A stretch of 64,000 nucleotides of DNA from Streptomyces sp. ISL-10 (GTDB taxonomy: Bacteria > Actinomycetota > Actinomycetes > Streptomycetales > Streptomycetaceae). The position numbers and the translations under genes are program-made. The stretch spans positions 124,001 to 188,000 of the forward strand of contig NZ_JAGGOJ010000010.1 of NCBI RefSeq assembly GCF_018614575.1, given 5' to 3'. The notes beneath the pieces are model-generated. The model was given only the letters and a program-made list of their open reading frames with translations, was not told the DNA's origin and ran no database searches. This document shows positions 33,792 through 42,498 of this stretch, in pieces (position 1 is the first letter of the stretch; each line of letters begins with the position of its first letter).

Positions 33792-34745
33792 GTGCGCGTG
33801 ATCGTCACCCTCACCCCCAATCCGAGCCTGGACCGCACCCTGGAGGTTCCGGACCTGCGGCCCGGCTCGGTCATCCGTGCCACCGGCACCCGTGTCGATC
33901 CGGGCGGCAAGGGCGTCAACATCTCTCGCGCGCTGGCCGCCAACGGTCACCGGACGGTGGCCGTCCTGCCGTGCGGCGGCGCCGAGGGCGAACAACTCGC
34001 CGAGCTGCTCGCTTCCGAGGGCGTCGAGGTGGTCACCGTCCCGATCGCCGACAGCGTCCGGGTCAACATCAGCGTCGTGGAGCCCGACGGGACCGTCACC
34101 AAGCTGAACGCGGCCGGCCCACGGCTCTCCCCCACCGAGATCGACGCGCTTGGCGCAGCCACCTGTGCCGCTGCCAATGGCGTCCGGTGGGTGGCCCTCG
34201 GCGGCAATCTGCCGCCCGGTGCCCCCGTCGACCTGTACGCGCACCTGGTGTCGCGCCTGCGCGGCAGCGGGGCGCCGCGTATCGCCGTCGACTCCAGCGG
34301 CGCCCCGTTCGCCGCTGCCCTGTCCGCCGGTCCGGATCTGGTCAAGCCCAACCGGGGCGAACTCGCCGAGGCCACCGGGATGCCGGTGACCACCCTCGGC
34401 GAGGCCCTGACCGCGGCGAACGTGCTGCGTGCGCGCGGTGCCCGGACGGTGCTGGCCAGCCTCGGTCCCGACGGTGCCCTGCTGGTCGGCCACTCCACCG
34501 TGTTGCACGGGGAGCAGCGCGTCGCCGAACTGCGCAGCTCCGTCGGTGCCGGGGATGCTCTCCTCGCGGGGTACCTGGCGGCCCTCACCGAAGGGCCGGC
34601 CGCCCTCGCCGAGGCCCTGGCGTGGGGTGCTGCCGCGGTGTCGCAGCCCGGCAGCGGAATGCCCGGACAGTGGGACCTGGACCGGTCGGCTGTCGTCGTG
34701 CACACGTATATCGATCCCGATCGTCTGATCTCCGAACGGAACTGA
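33792..34745 (+). CDS. fruK: 1-phosphofructokinase (PfkB family)
   Basis: 317 aa. GTGs at 33789, 33792 and 33798 are all possible; VRVIVTLTPNPSLDRTLEV matches the FruK N-terminus. PfkB signature one DPGGKGVNISRALAANGH near residue 36 and signature two SVGAGDALLAGYL, with the catalytic Asp, near residue 255. FruK phosphorylates fructose 1-phosphate, made by the fructose PTS, to fructose 1,6-bisphosphate. It is the first gene of a three-gene operon with PTS IIA (1-nt gap) and IIBC (overlap), which fixes the substrate assignment. Confidence 0.9.
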   Translation: MRVIVTLTPNPSLDRTLEVPDLRPGSVIRATGTRVDPGGKGVNISRALAANGHRTVAVLPCGGAEGEQLAELLASEGVEVVTVPIADSVRVNISVVEPDGTVTKLNAAGPRLSPTEIDALGAATCAAANGVRWVALGGNLPPGAPVDLYAHLVSRLRGSGAPRIAVDSSGAPFAAALSAGPDLVKPNRGELAEATGMPVTTLGEALTAANVLRARGARTVLASLGPDGALLVGHSTVLHGEQRVAELRSSVGAGDALLAGYLAALTEGPAALAEALAWGAAAVSQPGSGMPGQWDLDRSAVVVHTYIDPDRLISERN

Positions 34746-34746
34746 C

Positions 34747-35202
34747 ATGATGCCCGACCTCATCACCGTGGATTTCGTGGATCTGGACCTGCGGGCCGCG
34801 GACCGTCATGAGGCGGTCCGATCCCTCGCTGCCCGGCTCGCCGCCGACGGCCGGGTCACGGACCTCGACGGGTTTCTCGCCGACGCGCGGGACCGGGAGG
34901 AGCAGATGCCCACCGGCATCGAAGGGGGCATCGGCATCCCGCACGCCCGCTCCGTCCATGTCACGCTGCCCACACTCGCCTTCGGGCGCAGCGCCGACGG
35001 CGTCGACTTCGGCGCCGCGGACGGCCCGGCGGACCTGGTATTCCTGATTGCCGCGCCGGCCGGCGGCCACGCCGAGCACCTGGACATCCTGGCGTCGCTC
35101 GCCCGCCGCCTGGTGCACGCCTCCTTCAAACAGGCCCTGCGCCATGCCGTGGACGCGCAGGCGGTCGTCGACCTCATCAACAAGGAGGTGGGTGGCAGGT
35201 GA
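34747..35202 (+). CDS. PTS fructose transporter subunit IIA
   Basis: 151 aa. EIIA-Fru fold: the GGIGIPHARSV segment carries the phosphorylated His66, which receives phosphate from HPr. TGIEGGIGIPHARS and the following FGRSADGVDF strand are typical. In Streptomyces and many other bacteria the fructose permease is a single IIABC polypeptide; here IIA is separate. It begins 1 nt after the fruK stop and its stop overlaps the IIBC start by 4 nt. Confidence 0.9.
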   Translation: MMPDLITVDFVDLDLRAADRHEAVRSLAARLAADGRVTDLDGFLADARDREEQMPTGIEGGIGIPHARSVHVTLPTLAFGRSADGVDFGAADGPADLVFLIAAPAGGHAEHLDILASLARRLVHASFKQALRHAVDAQAVVDLINKEVGGR

Positions 35203-36764
35203 GGATCGTCGCTGTCACAGCCTGCCCGACCGGCATCGCCCACACCTACATGGCCGCCGAGGCCCTGGAGCAGGCCGCCGCCGATGCCGGGCACCAGATC
35301 GTGGTGGAGACGCAGGGTGCCGCGGGCGCGGTCAGGCTGACGGCCGCGCAGGTCGCGGCGGCCGACGCAGTGATTTTCGCGGCCGACACCGAGATCCAGG
35401 ACCGTGAGCGGTTCGCGGGCAAACCCGTCGTGATCGCTCCTGTGAAACAGGCCATCAACCATCCGCGCGAGCTCATCTCGCGGGCCGAGGAGGCCGCGGA
35501 GTCGGCAGCCCCGGAGGCCGCGGCGGAGGGCACTGGTCCGGGCGATGCCACCGACCACGTCACCGCAGGCGCCGGGGGCGACGAGGCCGCAGGGGCCCGT
35601 GGCGCGGCGGGCGGCGGCCCCGCGCACCGCGCGCCCCCGGAGGGCGCCAAGGTCCACCCGGCCACCCGGTTGCGTCAGTGGTTGATGACCGGAGTCAGCT
35701 ACATGATTCCGTTCGTCGCCGCGGGCGGCATCCTGATCGCTCTCGCCTTCATGATCGGCGGCGCCGAGGTCGCCGTGAAGGTCGACGGCGGCACCTGGCA
35801 GGGGCAGAACTACCCCGAAGTCACCGACCTGTCCGAGCTGCTCGACCGCGCCGGTTACGCGGGGGTGCTGTTCAAGATCGGTACAACGGCCTTCTCCATG
35901 CTGGTGCCGATCCTCGCAGGCTTCATCGCATACGCCATCGCCGACCGGCCGGGCCTGGTACCCGGCGTGGTCTCCGGTCTGCTGGCCACCGCGACCGGCG
36001 CAGGCTTCCTGGGCGGCCTGGCCGGCGGTCTGCTCGCCGGTGCGGTGGTGATGGCTCTGCGGAGGATCCACCTCCCGCGTGCAGCCGCGGGGGTCATGAC
36101 CGTGGTCGGGATTCCGCTCGTGTCCACGTTGGTGATGGGCTTTGTGATGATCGTCGTCATCGGGGAGCCGATCGCCGCCGCGCAGCGTGGCCTCACCGAC
36201 TGGCTGGACGGCCTGTCCGGAGCCAACGTGATCCTGCTGGGCGCGCTGCTCGGCCTCATGATGGCCTTCGACATGGGCGGTCCGGTCAACAAGGTCGCGT
36301 ACACCTTCGGCGTCGGCAGCCTGGCCGGCGGCGATCTGCGGGTGATGGCCGCCGTGATGGCCGCGGGCATGGTGCCTCCGCTCGCCCTCGCCCTGGCCTC
36401 GATCGTGCGGCCGGCCCTCTTCACCGACAGCGAGCGCAAGGCCGGGGAGGCCGCCTGGCTGCTGGGGGCCTCGTTCATCACGGAGGGTGCCATCCCCTTC
36501 GCGGCGGCCGACCCGCTGCGGGTGATCCCGTCGATCATGGCCGGGAGCGCGGTCACCGGCGCCCTGTCGATGGCCGTGGACGCCACCTCGCGCGCCCCGC
36601 ACGGTGGTCTGTGGGTCATCGGCCTGATCGGCCGCCCCGTCCTGTACCTGGCAGCCATCGCGGCGGGCGTATTGGTGGGCACCGCCTGTGTGCTTGTCGC
36701 CAAGCACCTCGGACGCCCCGCGCCCGAAGGGGCAGCTGCGCTGCCCGGGACCACGGGCCGGTGA
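35199..36764 (+). CDS. fruA: PTS fructose transporter subunit IIBC
   Basis: 521 aa, GTG at 35199 overlapping the IIA stop (GTGA). Residues 1-100 are EIIB with the phosphorylated Cys9 in VTACPTGIAHTYMAAEAL. A charged, Ala/Gly-rich linker (~100-150) joins it to EIIC, with about 8-10 membrane helices from MTGVSYMIPFVAAGGILIA onward. The conserved GGPVNKVAYTF and FITEGAIPFAAADP segments mark the sugar channel. It imports fructose as fructose 1-phosphate, the substrate of FruK upstream. No fruR regulator is beside it. Confidence 0.92.
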   Translation: MRIVAVTACPTGIAHTYMAAEALEQAAADAGHQIVVETQGAAGAVRLTAAQVAAADAVIFAADTEIQDRERFAGKPVVIAPVKQAINHPRELISRAEEAAESAAPEAAAEGTGPGDATDHVTAGAGGDEAAGARGAAGGGPAHRAPPEGAKVHPATRLRQWLMTGVSYMIPFVAAGGILIALAFMIGGAEVAVKVDGGTWQGQNYPEVTDLSELLDRAGYAGVLFKIGTTAFSMLVPILAGFIAYAIADRPGLVPGVVSGLLATATGAGFLGGLAGGLLAGAVVMALRRIHLPRAAAGVMTVVGIPLVSTLVMGFVMIVVIGEPIAAAQRGLTDWLDGLSGANVILLGALLGLMMAFDMGGPVNKVAYTFGVGSLAGGDLRVMAAVMAAGMVPPLALALASIVRPALFTDSERKAGEAAWLLGASFITEGAIPFAAADPLRVIPSIMAGSAVTGALSMAVDATSRAPHGGLWVIGLIGRPVLYLAAIAAGVLVGTACVLVAKHLGRPAPEGAAALPGTTGR

Positions 36765-36771
36765 ACCTGCC

Positions 36772-36788
36772 GAGCGGCGGGCCCGCTC
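36772..36788 (+). terminator. hairpin after the fructose PTS operon
   Basis: GAGCGG (36772-36777) and CCGCTC (36783-36788) form a 6-bp stem with a 5-nt loop, 7 nt after the stop codon. Confidence 0.5.
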
Positions 36789-36832
36789 GTGGGACCTCGT
36801 GGTGCGTCCGGCTGCTCGGGTCCGACGACGGG

Positions 36833-36872
36833 ATGGACGGAGCATCGTAAAAATGGACGGAGCATCGTAAAA
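36833..36872. repeat. perfect 20-bp tandem duplication
   Basis: The 20-bp unit ATGGACGGAGCATCGTAAAA occurs at 36833-36852 and 36853-36872 with no mismatch, in the gap between the fructose operon and the convergent DUF1801 gene. It probably arose by recent slippage. Confidence 0.9.
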
Positions 36873-36886
36873 AACGGGCGCTGGCC

Positions 36887-37366
36887 TCAGTTCACCGCTT
36901 TCTGCACGAGCGCGCCGATCCTCGCCTCGTCGTCGGCGGTCAGCTCCTTCAGGGCGTAGGAAGTCGGCCACATGGCACCTTCGTCGAGGTTCGCCTTGTC
37001 GCTGAAGCCGAACGTCGCGTACCTCGCGTTGAACTTCTGCGCGCTCTGGAAGAAGCAGACGACCTTGCCGTCCTTGGCGTACGCCGGCATCCCGTACCAG
37101 AGCTTCGGTGCCAGGTCCGGCGCGCTCGCTTTGATGACGGCGTGGAGCCGTTCGGCCATGGCCCGGTCCGACTCCTGCATTTCGGCGATCTTCGCGAGCA
37201 CTGCGACCTCGTCCTCCGCCGCCTTGTCGGCGCGCGATCCGCGGCGCGCGGACGCCCTCAGCTCCTGGGCGCGCTCCTTCATCGCGGCTCGCTCCTCGTC
37301 CGTGAATCCCTCGGACGTCCTGTCGGTCGCGGTGACGCTCTTGGCGGGCTTCTGTGAGTCCTTCAT
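36887..37366 (-). CDS. DUF1801 / iron chaperone-like protein
   Basis: 159 aa from the ATG at 37366 ([20 protein letters not shown]) with AGGAGGA upstream. N-terminal 70 residues are charged and helical ([19 protein letters not shown]). The C-terminal domain reads [20 protein letters not shown], then [20 protein letters not shown] and [20 protein letters not shown], the DUF1801/YdhG fold related to bacterial frataxin-like proteins. The exact role is unknown; stress or metal handling is suggested by the family. Confidence 0.85.
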   Translation of the reverse strand: MKDSQKPAKSVTATDRTSEGFTDEERAAMKERAQELRASARRGSRADKAAEDEVAVLAKIAEMQESDRAMAERLHAVIKASAPDLAPKLWYGMPAYAKDGKVVCFFQSAQKFNARYATFGFSDKANLDEGAMWPTSYALKELTADDEARIGALVQKAVN

Positions 37367-37652
37367 GGCGGGTTTCCTCCCGGTATACGGATTGATGGGT
37401 ACATCTTCGTGCTGGAGATGTGCCGCAGCGACGGCTTCTCCGAAGCGCGGAGTCACGGGCCATCCCCCAGAAGGCTCCGATCAGTCACGGCCTTGAGATC
37501 GCTCGCCGACTCGTCCGGTGTCGGCAGCGATGGACACAGGGCACCTTCGATGCCTGTTGGGGTGTGCGGGTGAGCCGGTGGCAGGGCGGCGATGAAGCCG
37601 ATGAGCCGGCCCCGGCCGGCGGGTCCGTGCCCGCCGGCCGGGTTCGGGGGCC

Positions 37653-38108
37653 TCATCCCCACGCGCCGGCGATCTGGCGGGTCGTGGCGTTGAGCCGGTT
37701 GAACAGGTTGGTGACGCCGATCATCAGGACGATCGCGGCCAGCTGCTTCTCGTCGAAGTAGGTGGCGGCCGTGTCCCAGACCTCGTCGCTCACCGGGTCG
37801 GGACGGTCGGCCAGCCGCGTCGCGGCCTCGGCCAGCGCGAGGGCCGCCCGCTCCTCCTCGGTGAAGTACGGGGCCTCCCGCCAGGCGGCGACCGTGGCCA
37901 GCCGCTCGTCGCTCACTCCGGCCTTGCGGGCCGTCTTGGCACCGCCGTCGACGCAGGCGCTGCACCCGTTGATCTGGCTGACCCGCAGGTGCACCAGCTC
38001 CAGCGTCTGCCCGTCCACACCACCGGAGTGCACGGCCTTGAGGATCTCCTGAATGGGTTGCATCGCACCGGACAGCACGACGGCGGGGTTCTGCATACGA
38101 GACTGCAT
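37653..38108 (-). CDS. carboxymuconolactone decarboxylase family protein (AhpD-like)
   Basis: 151 aa, ATG at 38108 behind GAGGAG. AhpD-like helical fold with the redox centre CSACVDGGAKTARKAG (CxxC at about residues 49-52) preceded by ELVHLRVSQING. Such proteins act as thiol-dependent peroxidases or alkylhydroperoxidases, partnering lipoamide-linked reductants. It is divergent from the NB-ARC/TPR regulator gene across about 185 nt, so the pair may be functionally linked. Confidence 0.88.
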   Translation of the reverse strand: MQSRMQNPAVVLSGAMQPIQEILKAVHSGGVDGQTLELVHLRVSQINGCSACVDGGAKTARKAGVSDERLATVAAWREAPYFTEEERAALALAEAATRLADRPDPVSDEVWDTAATYFDEKQLAAIVLMIGVTNLFNRLNATTRQIAGAWG

Positions 38109-38293
38109 CTCGGTCTGCTCCTCTTCCGGTCAGTGCCCCGTTCCCTCGGGGCGTGACTCCATGACAGCCGGGCCGGCTTGTCACGACCACGGCGATGGGA
38201 CACCGTGGGACAGCTGAAACGGCCTTGACCAGCGGCGACTTGGTTCGGGAGAGTTCTGCCGGAGCGGGACGGGAAGGCGGGGGAAGGGTGGAC

Positions 38294-40792
38294 GTGGAAG
38301 AACGGACGGGGAAGAGCGACCCACAGGAAGAGCTGGCGGCCCGGCTGCGCCTGCTCCAGAAACTGTCCGGGCTCGGCGTACGGGCCCTCGCGCGCGACAC
38401 CGGCCTCAGCTCCTCTTCGCTGTCGCGCTACCTCAACGGGCAGACCGTGCCGCCCTGGCCCGCGGTGGTCGCCCTCTGCCGCCTCGTCAAGCGCGATCCC
38501 CGCCCCCTGCGTCCCCTGTGGGAACGGACCTCGAACCCCTTGCCGGCGCCCCCGAAGAGCAGCCGCCAGGTCCGGCCGCTGCCCCGCAACGATCTGCCGC
38601 GCGAGGTGCCCGACTTCACCGGACGCGAGGAGCGGCTCGCCGCCGTGTTCGCCGCAATCGACAGCCATCGGGCGGTCTCCGTCGACGGCATGGCGGGCGT
38701 CGGCAAGACCTGTCTGGCGGTGCACGCCGCGCACCGGCTCGCCGCCGATTTCCCGGACGCCCAGCTCTACGTGGACCTGCACGGGTTCACCGAGGGCCGG
38801 CCACCGCTCGACCCCGACTCCGCGCTGCGGATGCTGCTCGGCGCGCTCGACGTTCCGTCCGAGAAGGTCCCGCAGGAGGGTGTCGAACAGCTGGCCGCCT
38901 GCTGGCGGTCGGAACTGGCAAGCCGACGGGTCGTCCTGGTCCTCGACAACGCCGCCGACGCCGAACAGGTCCGCCCGCTGCTGCCCGGCGCCGGCCCCTC
39001 CGTCGTCCTGATCACGAGCCGCAACCGGCTCCTCGGTCTGGACGAGGTGCCCCCGGTGTCGCTGGACGTGCTGAGCCCGCAGGAGAGCGCGGAGCTGCTG
39101 GCCCGTGCCAGCGGCGACCCCGGCGGCACCGACGGCAGGCTGGCCCGCGATCCGGAGTCCGTCGCCGAGGTGCTGCGGCTGTGCGGCCATCTGCCGCTGG
39201 CCCTGCGGCTGGCCGCGGCACGACTGCGGCACCGGCCGGGCTGGACCGTGGGCATCCTCGTCGAGCGGATGGCGCAGGGCGCGAGCGAGTTCGACACCGC
39301 GTTCGCCATGTCGGTTCGGCAGTTGAACCGGTCCCAGGCCCGCCTGTTCCGGATGCTGGGCCTGCTGCCCGGGGCGTCCTTCGACGAGTACGTGGTGGCG
39401 GCGCTGGCGGACGTGCCGCTGCGCAGCGCCCAGGCGATGCTGGAGGACCTGCTCGACGCGCACCTCGTCCAGCAGCCGACAGTGGGCCGCTACCGGCTGC
39501 ACGACCTGGTGCACCAGCACGCACGCCGGGCCGCGGCAGGACAGGACTCAGCGGCCGAGCGGGAGAGGGCATTGGGCCGGGTGCTCGACTACTACGTGCA
39601 CGCGGCGGCCGCCGCCGACGCCGCGATGCCGTTCCTGTCGCCCGGTCGGGCGGCCTCGGCGGGCCGGCCCCCGGCCGAGCTGCCGCGGTTCACGGACAGG
39701 AACGCGGCCTTCGCCTGGCTCGTCGCGGAGTACGGAAACCTGATGGCCGCCTTCGAGACGGCGTCCGCTGTCGGGGCCGACGTGCACGTGTGCGAGCTGC
39801 CGCGTTTCCTGCGGGCCTACTTCGCACGGCGCTGCGGCACGACGCATCTCAACTTCCTCTTCGAGCGGTCGCTGGCCTCCGCCGAGCGCCTGGGCGATCC
39901 GCTGCAACTGGCCGAGGCGCACAGCGATCTGGGCTTCGCGCGCTACAACGCGGGCCGGATGGCGGAGGCCGCCGCCGGTTACGAGGCGGCCGGACTCCGA
40001 CTGTCCCAGACGGGGGACGCGCGGGCCGAAGCCGAACTGGCCATGCGCCGCGGCTATCTGAGCTGGGACGCGGGGCACGTCGAGGAGCCGCTCGAACTCT
40101 TCCGGCTGGCAGGGAAGCTGTACGAGAAGGCCGGCTGCCCGACCGGCGCGGCCCACGCCGCCGCGTCGGAGGCTTGGACGATGCTGCAGCTCGGACACCG
40201 TGCGGAGGCGGCGCAGCGGGCCCGGGAGGTGCTGGGCATCCCGCACACCGATCCCGCATGGCCGCCCGCTCTGACGGCCCGGATCACGCTCGGCGTGGCC
40301 ACCGCCCGCGAGGAACCCGACGAGGCAGCGGAGCACCTGTATCAGGCGCTGGCGCTGGCCCGCGAGGACGGGCACCTCAACAATCAGGCGTGGTGCCTCA
40401 ACTGCCTGGGCGTCGCGCTGCGGCAGATGGGCCGCTACGAGGAGGCACTGGCCAGCCACCGGGAGGCGTTCGCGCTGCTCGACGAGCTGTTTGAGGAGCA
40501 CTGGAAGATCCATTTCCTCAACGGCTACGGCGAGACCTGCCGGCTCGCGGGCCTCCCCGAGGAGGCGCTACGACTGCACCGGCAGGCGCTGGAGCTGGCC
40601 CCGCGACTGGGAAACCGGCACGAGGAAGCGCTGGCCCACGAAGGCATCGCGGTCGTGCTCGACGAGACGGATCCGGTTGCGGCCGCCGAGCACCGTGCTG
40701 CGGGGCAGGCCGTCCTGCAGGAGCTCAATCCCGGGGCTTGCCGATCGGTCCAGCAATGTGATGGCCGGCACGTACGCCGCTCCGGGGGGTGA
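38294..40792 (+). CDS. XRE helix-turn-helix / NB-ARC / TPR regulator
   Basis: 832 aa from the GTG at 38294 (VEERTGKSDPQEELAARLRL) with GGGGAAGG upstream; GTG at 38288 and ATG at 38195 are alternatives. Residues ~10-75 are an XRE-type helix-turn-helix (GVRALARDTGLSSSSLSRYL). The P-loop DGMAGVGKTCLAV at 131-143, VVLVLDN (Walker B), LITSRNR and GHLPLALRL (GLPLA motif) define an NB-ARC STAND ATPase, followed by a winged-helix segment and tetratricopeptide repeats from ~510 to 800. This is the layout of AfsR-like sensors, but with XRE instead of the SARP domain. The ligand is unknown. It is divergent from an AhpD-like gene. Confidence 0.88.
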   Translation: MEERTGKSDPQEELAARLRLLQKLSGLGVRALARDTGLSSSSLSRYLNGQTVPPWPAVVALCRLVKRDPRPLRPLWERTSNPLPAPPKSSRQVRPLPRNDLPREVPDFTGREERLAAVFAAIDSHRAVSVDGMAGVGKTCLAVHAAHRLAADFPDAQLYVDLHGFTEGRPPLDPDSALRMLLGALDVPSEKVPQEGVEQLAACWRSELASRRVVLVLDNAADAEQVRPLLPGAGPSVVLITSRNRLLGLDEVPPVSLDVLSPQESAELLARASGDPGGTDGRLARDPESVAEVLRLCGHLPLALRLAAARLRHRPGWTVGILVERMAQGASEFDTAFAMSVRQLNRSQARLFRMLGLLPGASFDEYVVAALADVPLRSAQAMLEDLLDAHLVQQPTVGRYRLHDLVHQHARRAAAGQDSAAERERALGRVLDYYVHAAAAADAAMPFLSPGRAASAGRPPAELPRFTDRNAAFAWLVAEYGNLMAAFETASAVGADVHVCELPRFLRAYFARRCGTTHLNFLFERSLASAERLGDPLQLAEAHSDLGFARYNAGRMAEAAAGYEAAGLRLSQTGDARAEAELAMRRGYLSWDAGHVEEPLELFRLAGKLYEKAGCPTGAAHAAASEAWTMLQLGHRAEAAQRAREVLGIPHTDPAWPPALTARITLGVATAREEPDEAAEHLYQALALAREDGHLNNQAWCLNCLGVALRQMGRYEEALASHREAFALLDELFEEHWKIHFLNGYGETCRLAGLPEEALRLHRQALELAPRLGNRHEEALAHEGIAVVLDETDPVAAAEHRAAGQAVLQELNPGACRSVQQCDGRHVRRSGG

Positions 40793-40915
40793 GGGTCGGT
40801 CAGTAGGGGTGCCCGTTCGGCTTGTTCGTCCATGCCTCGTAGGACGTGGCCCCGCCCCCGGCCGAGCGCGCTCCCGCCGTGTCCATGTGGCGGGCGCTGC
40901 GGTCGTGGCGGTGTG
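40793..40915. other. short stretch with a possible C-terminal scar
   Basis: The minus strand from about 40915 to 40800 reads SARHMDTAGARSAGGGATSY and EAWTNKPNGHPY before a stop, which looks like the natural C-terminus of a lost protein; not identified. Confidence 0.3.
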
Positions 40916-41277
40916 CTACCGGGTGATCATCGCCATCTTCGGCCTGACCACCTGACCATGAGAGAGAAGGCGAGCACCCACCAGCCTCGGGCGGCAAACC
41001 GACTCGCACGGGAAACACGGGGACACCCCAATCACAGCGACGCGCTCGCCCTCGGAGAGGCCCTCGACGGCAGAACCAAGGCCATGAACAACGCCGACCG
41101 CCTCGGGCCCCCCTGGGCCGTCGGGAGCGACGGGAATCGCTCTCTTCACCGTGTGCCGGTCGGACGTACAGACCATGGCCGCGGTGGTGCACACGCCCCC
41201 GTCATTGGAGCCGGTTTCGGGGACCGGTTTCTCTATGACGCCGGCCTCGCCGATTCTCCTGAGGAAAAGGCTCTCAT
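40916..41277 (-). pseudogene. truncated zinc-dependent alcohol dehydrogenase
   Basis: From the ATG at 41277 the frame is disturbed within the first codons, then reads RRIGEAGVIEKPVPETGSND, TTAAMVCTSDRHTVK (zinc-ligand Cys) and EAVGVVHGLGSAVEGLSEGE followed by RVAVIGVSPCFPCES. This is the N-terminal third of a medium-chain zinc alcohol dehydrogenase; the structural-zinc cysteines decay and the Rossmann domain is missing. The fragment ends at a TAG near 40916. Confidence 0.68.
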
Positions 41278-41709
41278 GGTGTCGATGGCCCTCCCCAGGG
41301 CAGTTGTCTGCGCCACGAGCCTTGGAGGGATCGTGCGACTGGGGATATCTCCGCCGGCGCTCTCGGCACTTCTTCGGCACTTCTTCAGCACTTCTTCACA
41401 TCGATCCTCAGCTTCATCCGCCGAGGCAGCTTGCGCAAATTCTGGAGTTCATGACGCGCGCAAACAGGGCCTCAGCATCCCGCCGGAACCGGTGAGGAGT
41501 TGCCGAGGCGGGCGGCCTTGAAGAACAAGCTCAGGGGGCCGCACCACTCCAATGCGCTGATCGCAGCGCCCTCGCGCGGACGCCCGCCGACACTGGGAGC
41601 ATGCCGGGACGCCTCGAGGACCAGGCCTGCAGGATCGGCTGTCGGGCCCGCCCTCTCGGGCGTTGACCGCCGACGTCCGCCGTAGCCGTCCGAGCCCCGA
41701 GGAGGGAGC
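41278..41709. other. intergenic region with an 11-bp tandem repeat
   Basis: 432 nt without a gene. GGCACTTCTTC is repeated 2.9 times at 41365-41397 (two exact copies and one with a single change). The K+ channel promoter should be near the right end. Confidence 0.5.
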
Positions 41710-42207
41710 ATGCAGCCCGCATTCATGGTCAGGGCGATCGGCTTCCTGCTCCGCCGGGAAGGCCGCTCGCTGCACGTGAAGGCTGCCGGCGGCGCGACGG
41801 TCGTGCTGGGACTCACCATGCTGGCCGGCTCATGGGCCGTCGTCGCCGCCGAACACGGCGCTGTGGGCGCGAATCTGACGACGTACCCGAGGGCTCTGTG
41901 GTGGTCGGTCGAGACGGCGACCACGGTCGGTTACGGGGATTTCTACCCGGTGACGTTGTGGGGCCGGATCATCGGCGCGGTGGTGATGGTCGTCGGCATC
42001 ACCACCTACGGCATGGTCACCGCCGCCCTGGCGACGTGGTTCGTCGGCCGGGAGACCGAGCGGCGCCGGCACCTGGCCCGAAGGACCGAACAGGCCGCGC
42101 ACCGCCTGAGCGAGGACAGCGTGCGCGAGCTGCACGAACGCTTCGACCGCCTGGAGCAGATGCTGTCCGGTGGAGGGAGCCGGCCGGACGTGCCCGACCA
42201 CCGGTGA
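41710..42207 (+). CDS. potassium channel family protein
   Basis: 165 aa, ATG behind GGAGGGAG. Two-helix (KcsA-like) channel: TM1 residues ~27-46, pore helix and selectivity filter TVGYGD at 72-77, TM2 ~85-108 (GRIIGAVVMVVGITTYGMVT), and a C-terminal helical coiled-coil (RLSEDSVRELHERFDRLEQM) likely to form a tetramer bundle. It lies in the cytoplasmic membrane and conducts K+; no gating domain is attached. It is a single gene. Confidence 0.93.
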   Translation: MQPAFMVRAIGFLLRREGRSLHVKAAGGATVVLGLTMLAGSWAVVAAEHGAVGANLTTYPRALWWSVETATTVGYGDFYPVTLWGRIIGAVVMVVGITTYGMVTAALATWFVGRETERRRHLARRTEQAAHRLSEDSVRELHERFDRLEQMLSGGGSRPDVPDHR

Positions 42208-42288
42208 GAAACCGGGTGCGATCGCGGTGGCGCTGCCCCTCGGCGAGCGCGGGCGGTTCCGGGCACCCATGCCCAGGATCAGATGCAC

Positions 42289-42400
42289 TCAGCCCCAGAC
42301 GGTCAAGGTGAACTCGTAGGTGAAACCCGGGGTGCGGACGAAGACGTCGTCGCGACCCCGCATCCAGGTTTCCACCCCATCGGCGACTCGGCATCATCTC
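42289..42400 (-). pseudogene. unidentified 3' gene fragment
   Basis: A minus-strand frame reads DGVETWMRGRDDVFVRTPGF followed by TYEFTLTVWG and a stop. It has natural coding character, but only ~30 residues remain and no start or upstream coding region exists. Confidence 0.3.
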
Positions 42401-42498
42401 GGCTGCGGTACCCCCATGCGTGCCTGCTTTTCCGCACCTTGTGCCGACTGCCGCGAGTACGGCGCGGCGTTGCAGCCCTGCTTGGCGATCATAGAAGG

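Noticed and set aside
34806..37463. 885-residue minus-strand frame opposite the fructose PTS operon
   Set aside because: Antisense of three well-defined genes; GC-skewed codon pattern explains the long open frame.
41365..41397. GGCACTTCTTC tandem repeat as a CRISPR-like array
   Set aside because: Repeat units are contiguous with no spacers, only three copies, and no cas genes are present; it is a simple tandem repeat.
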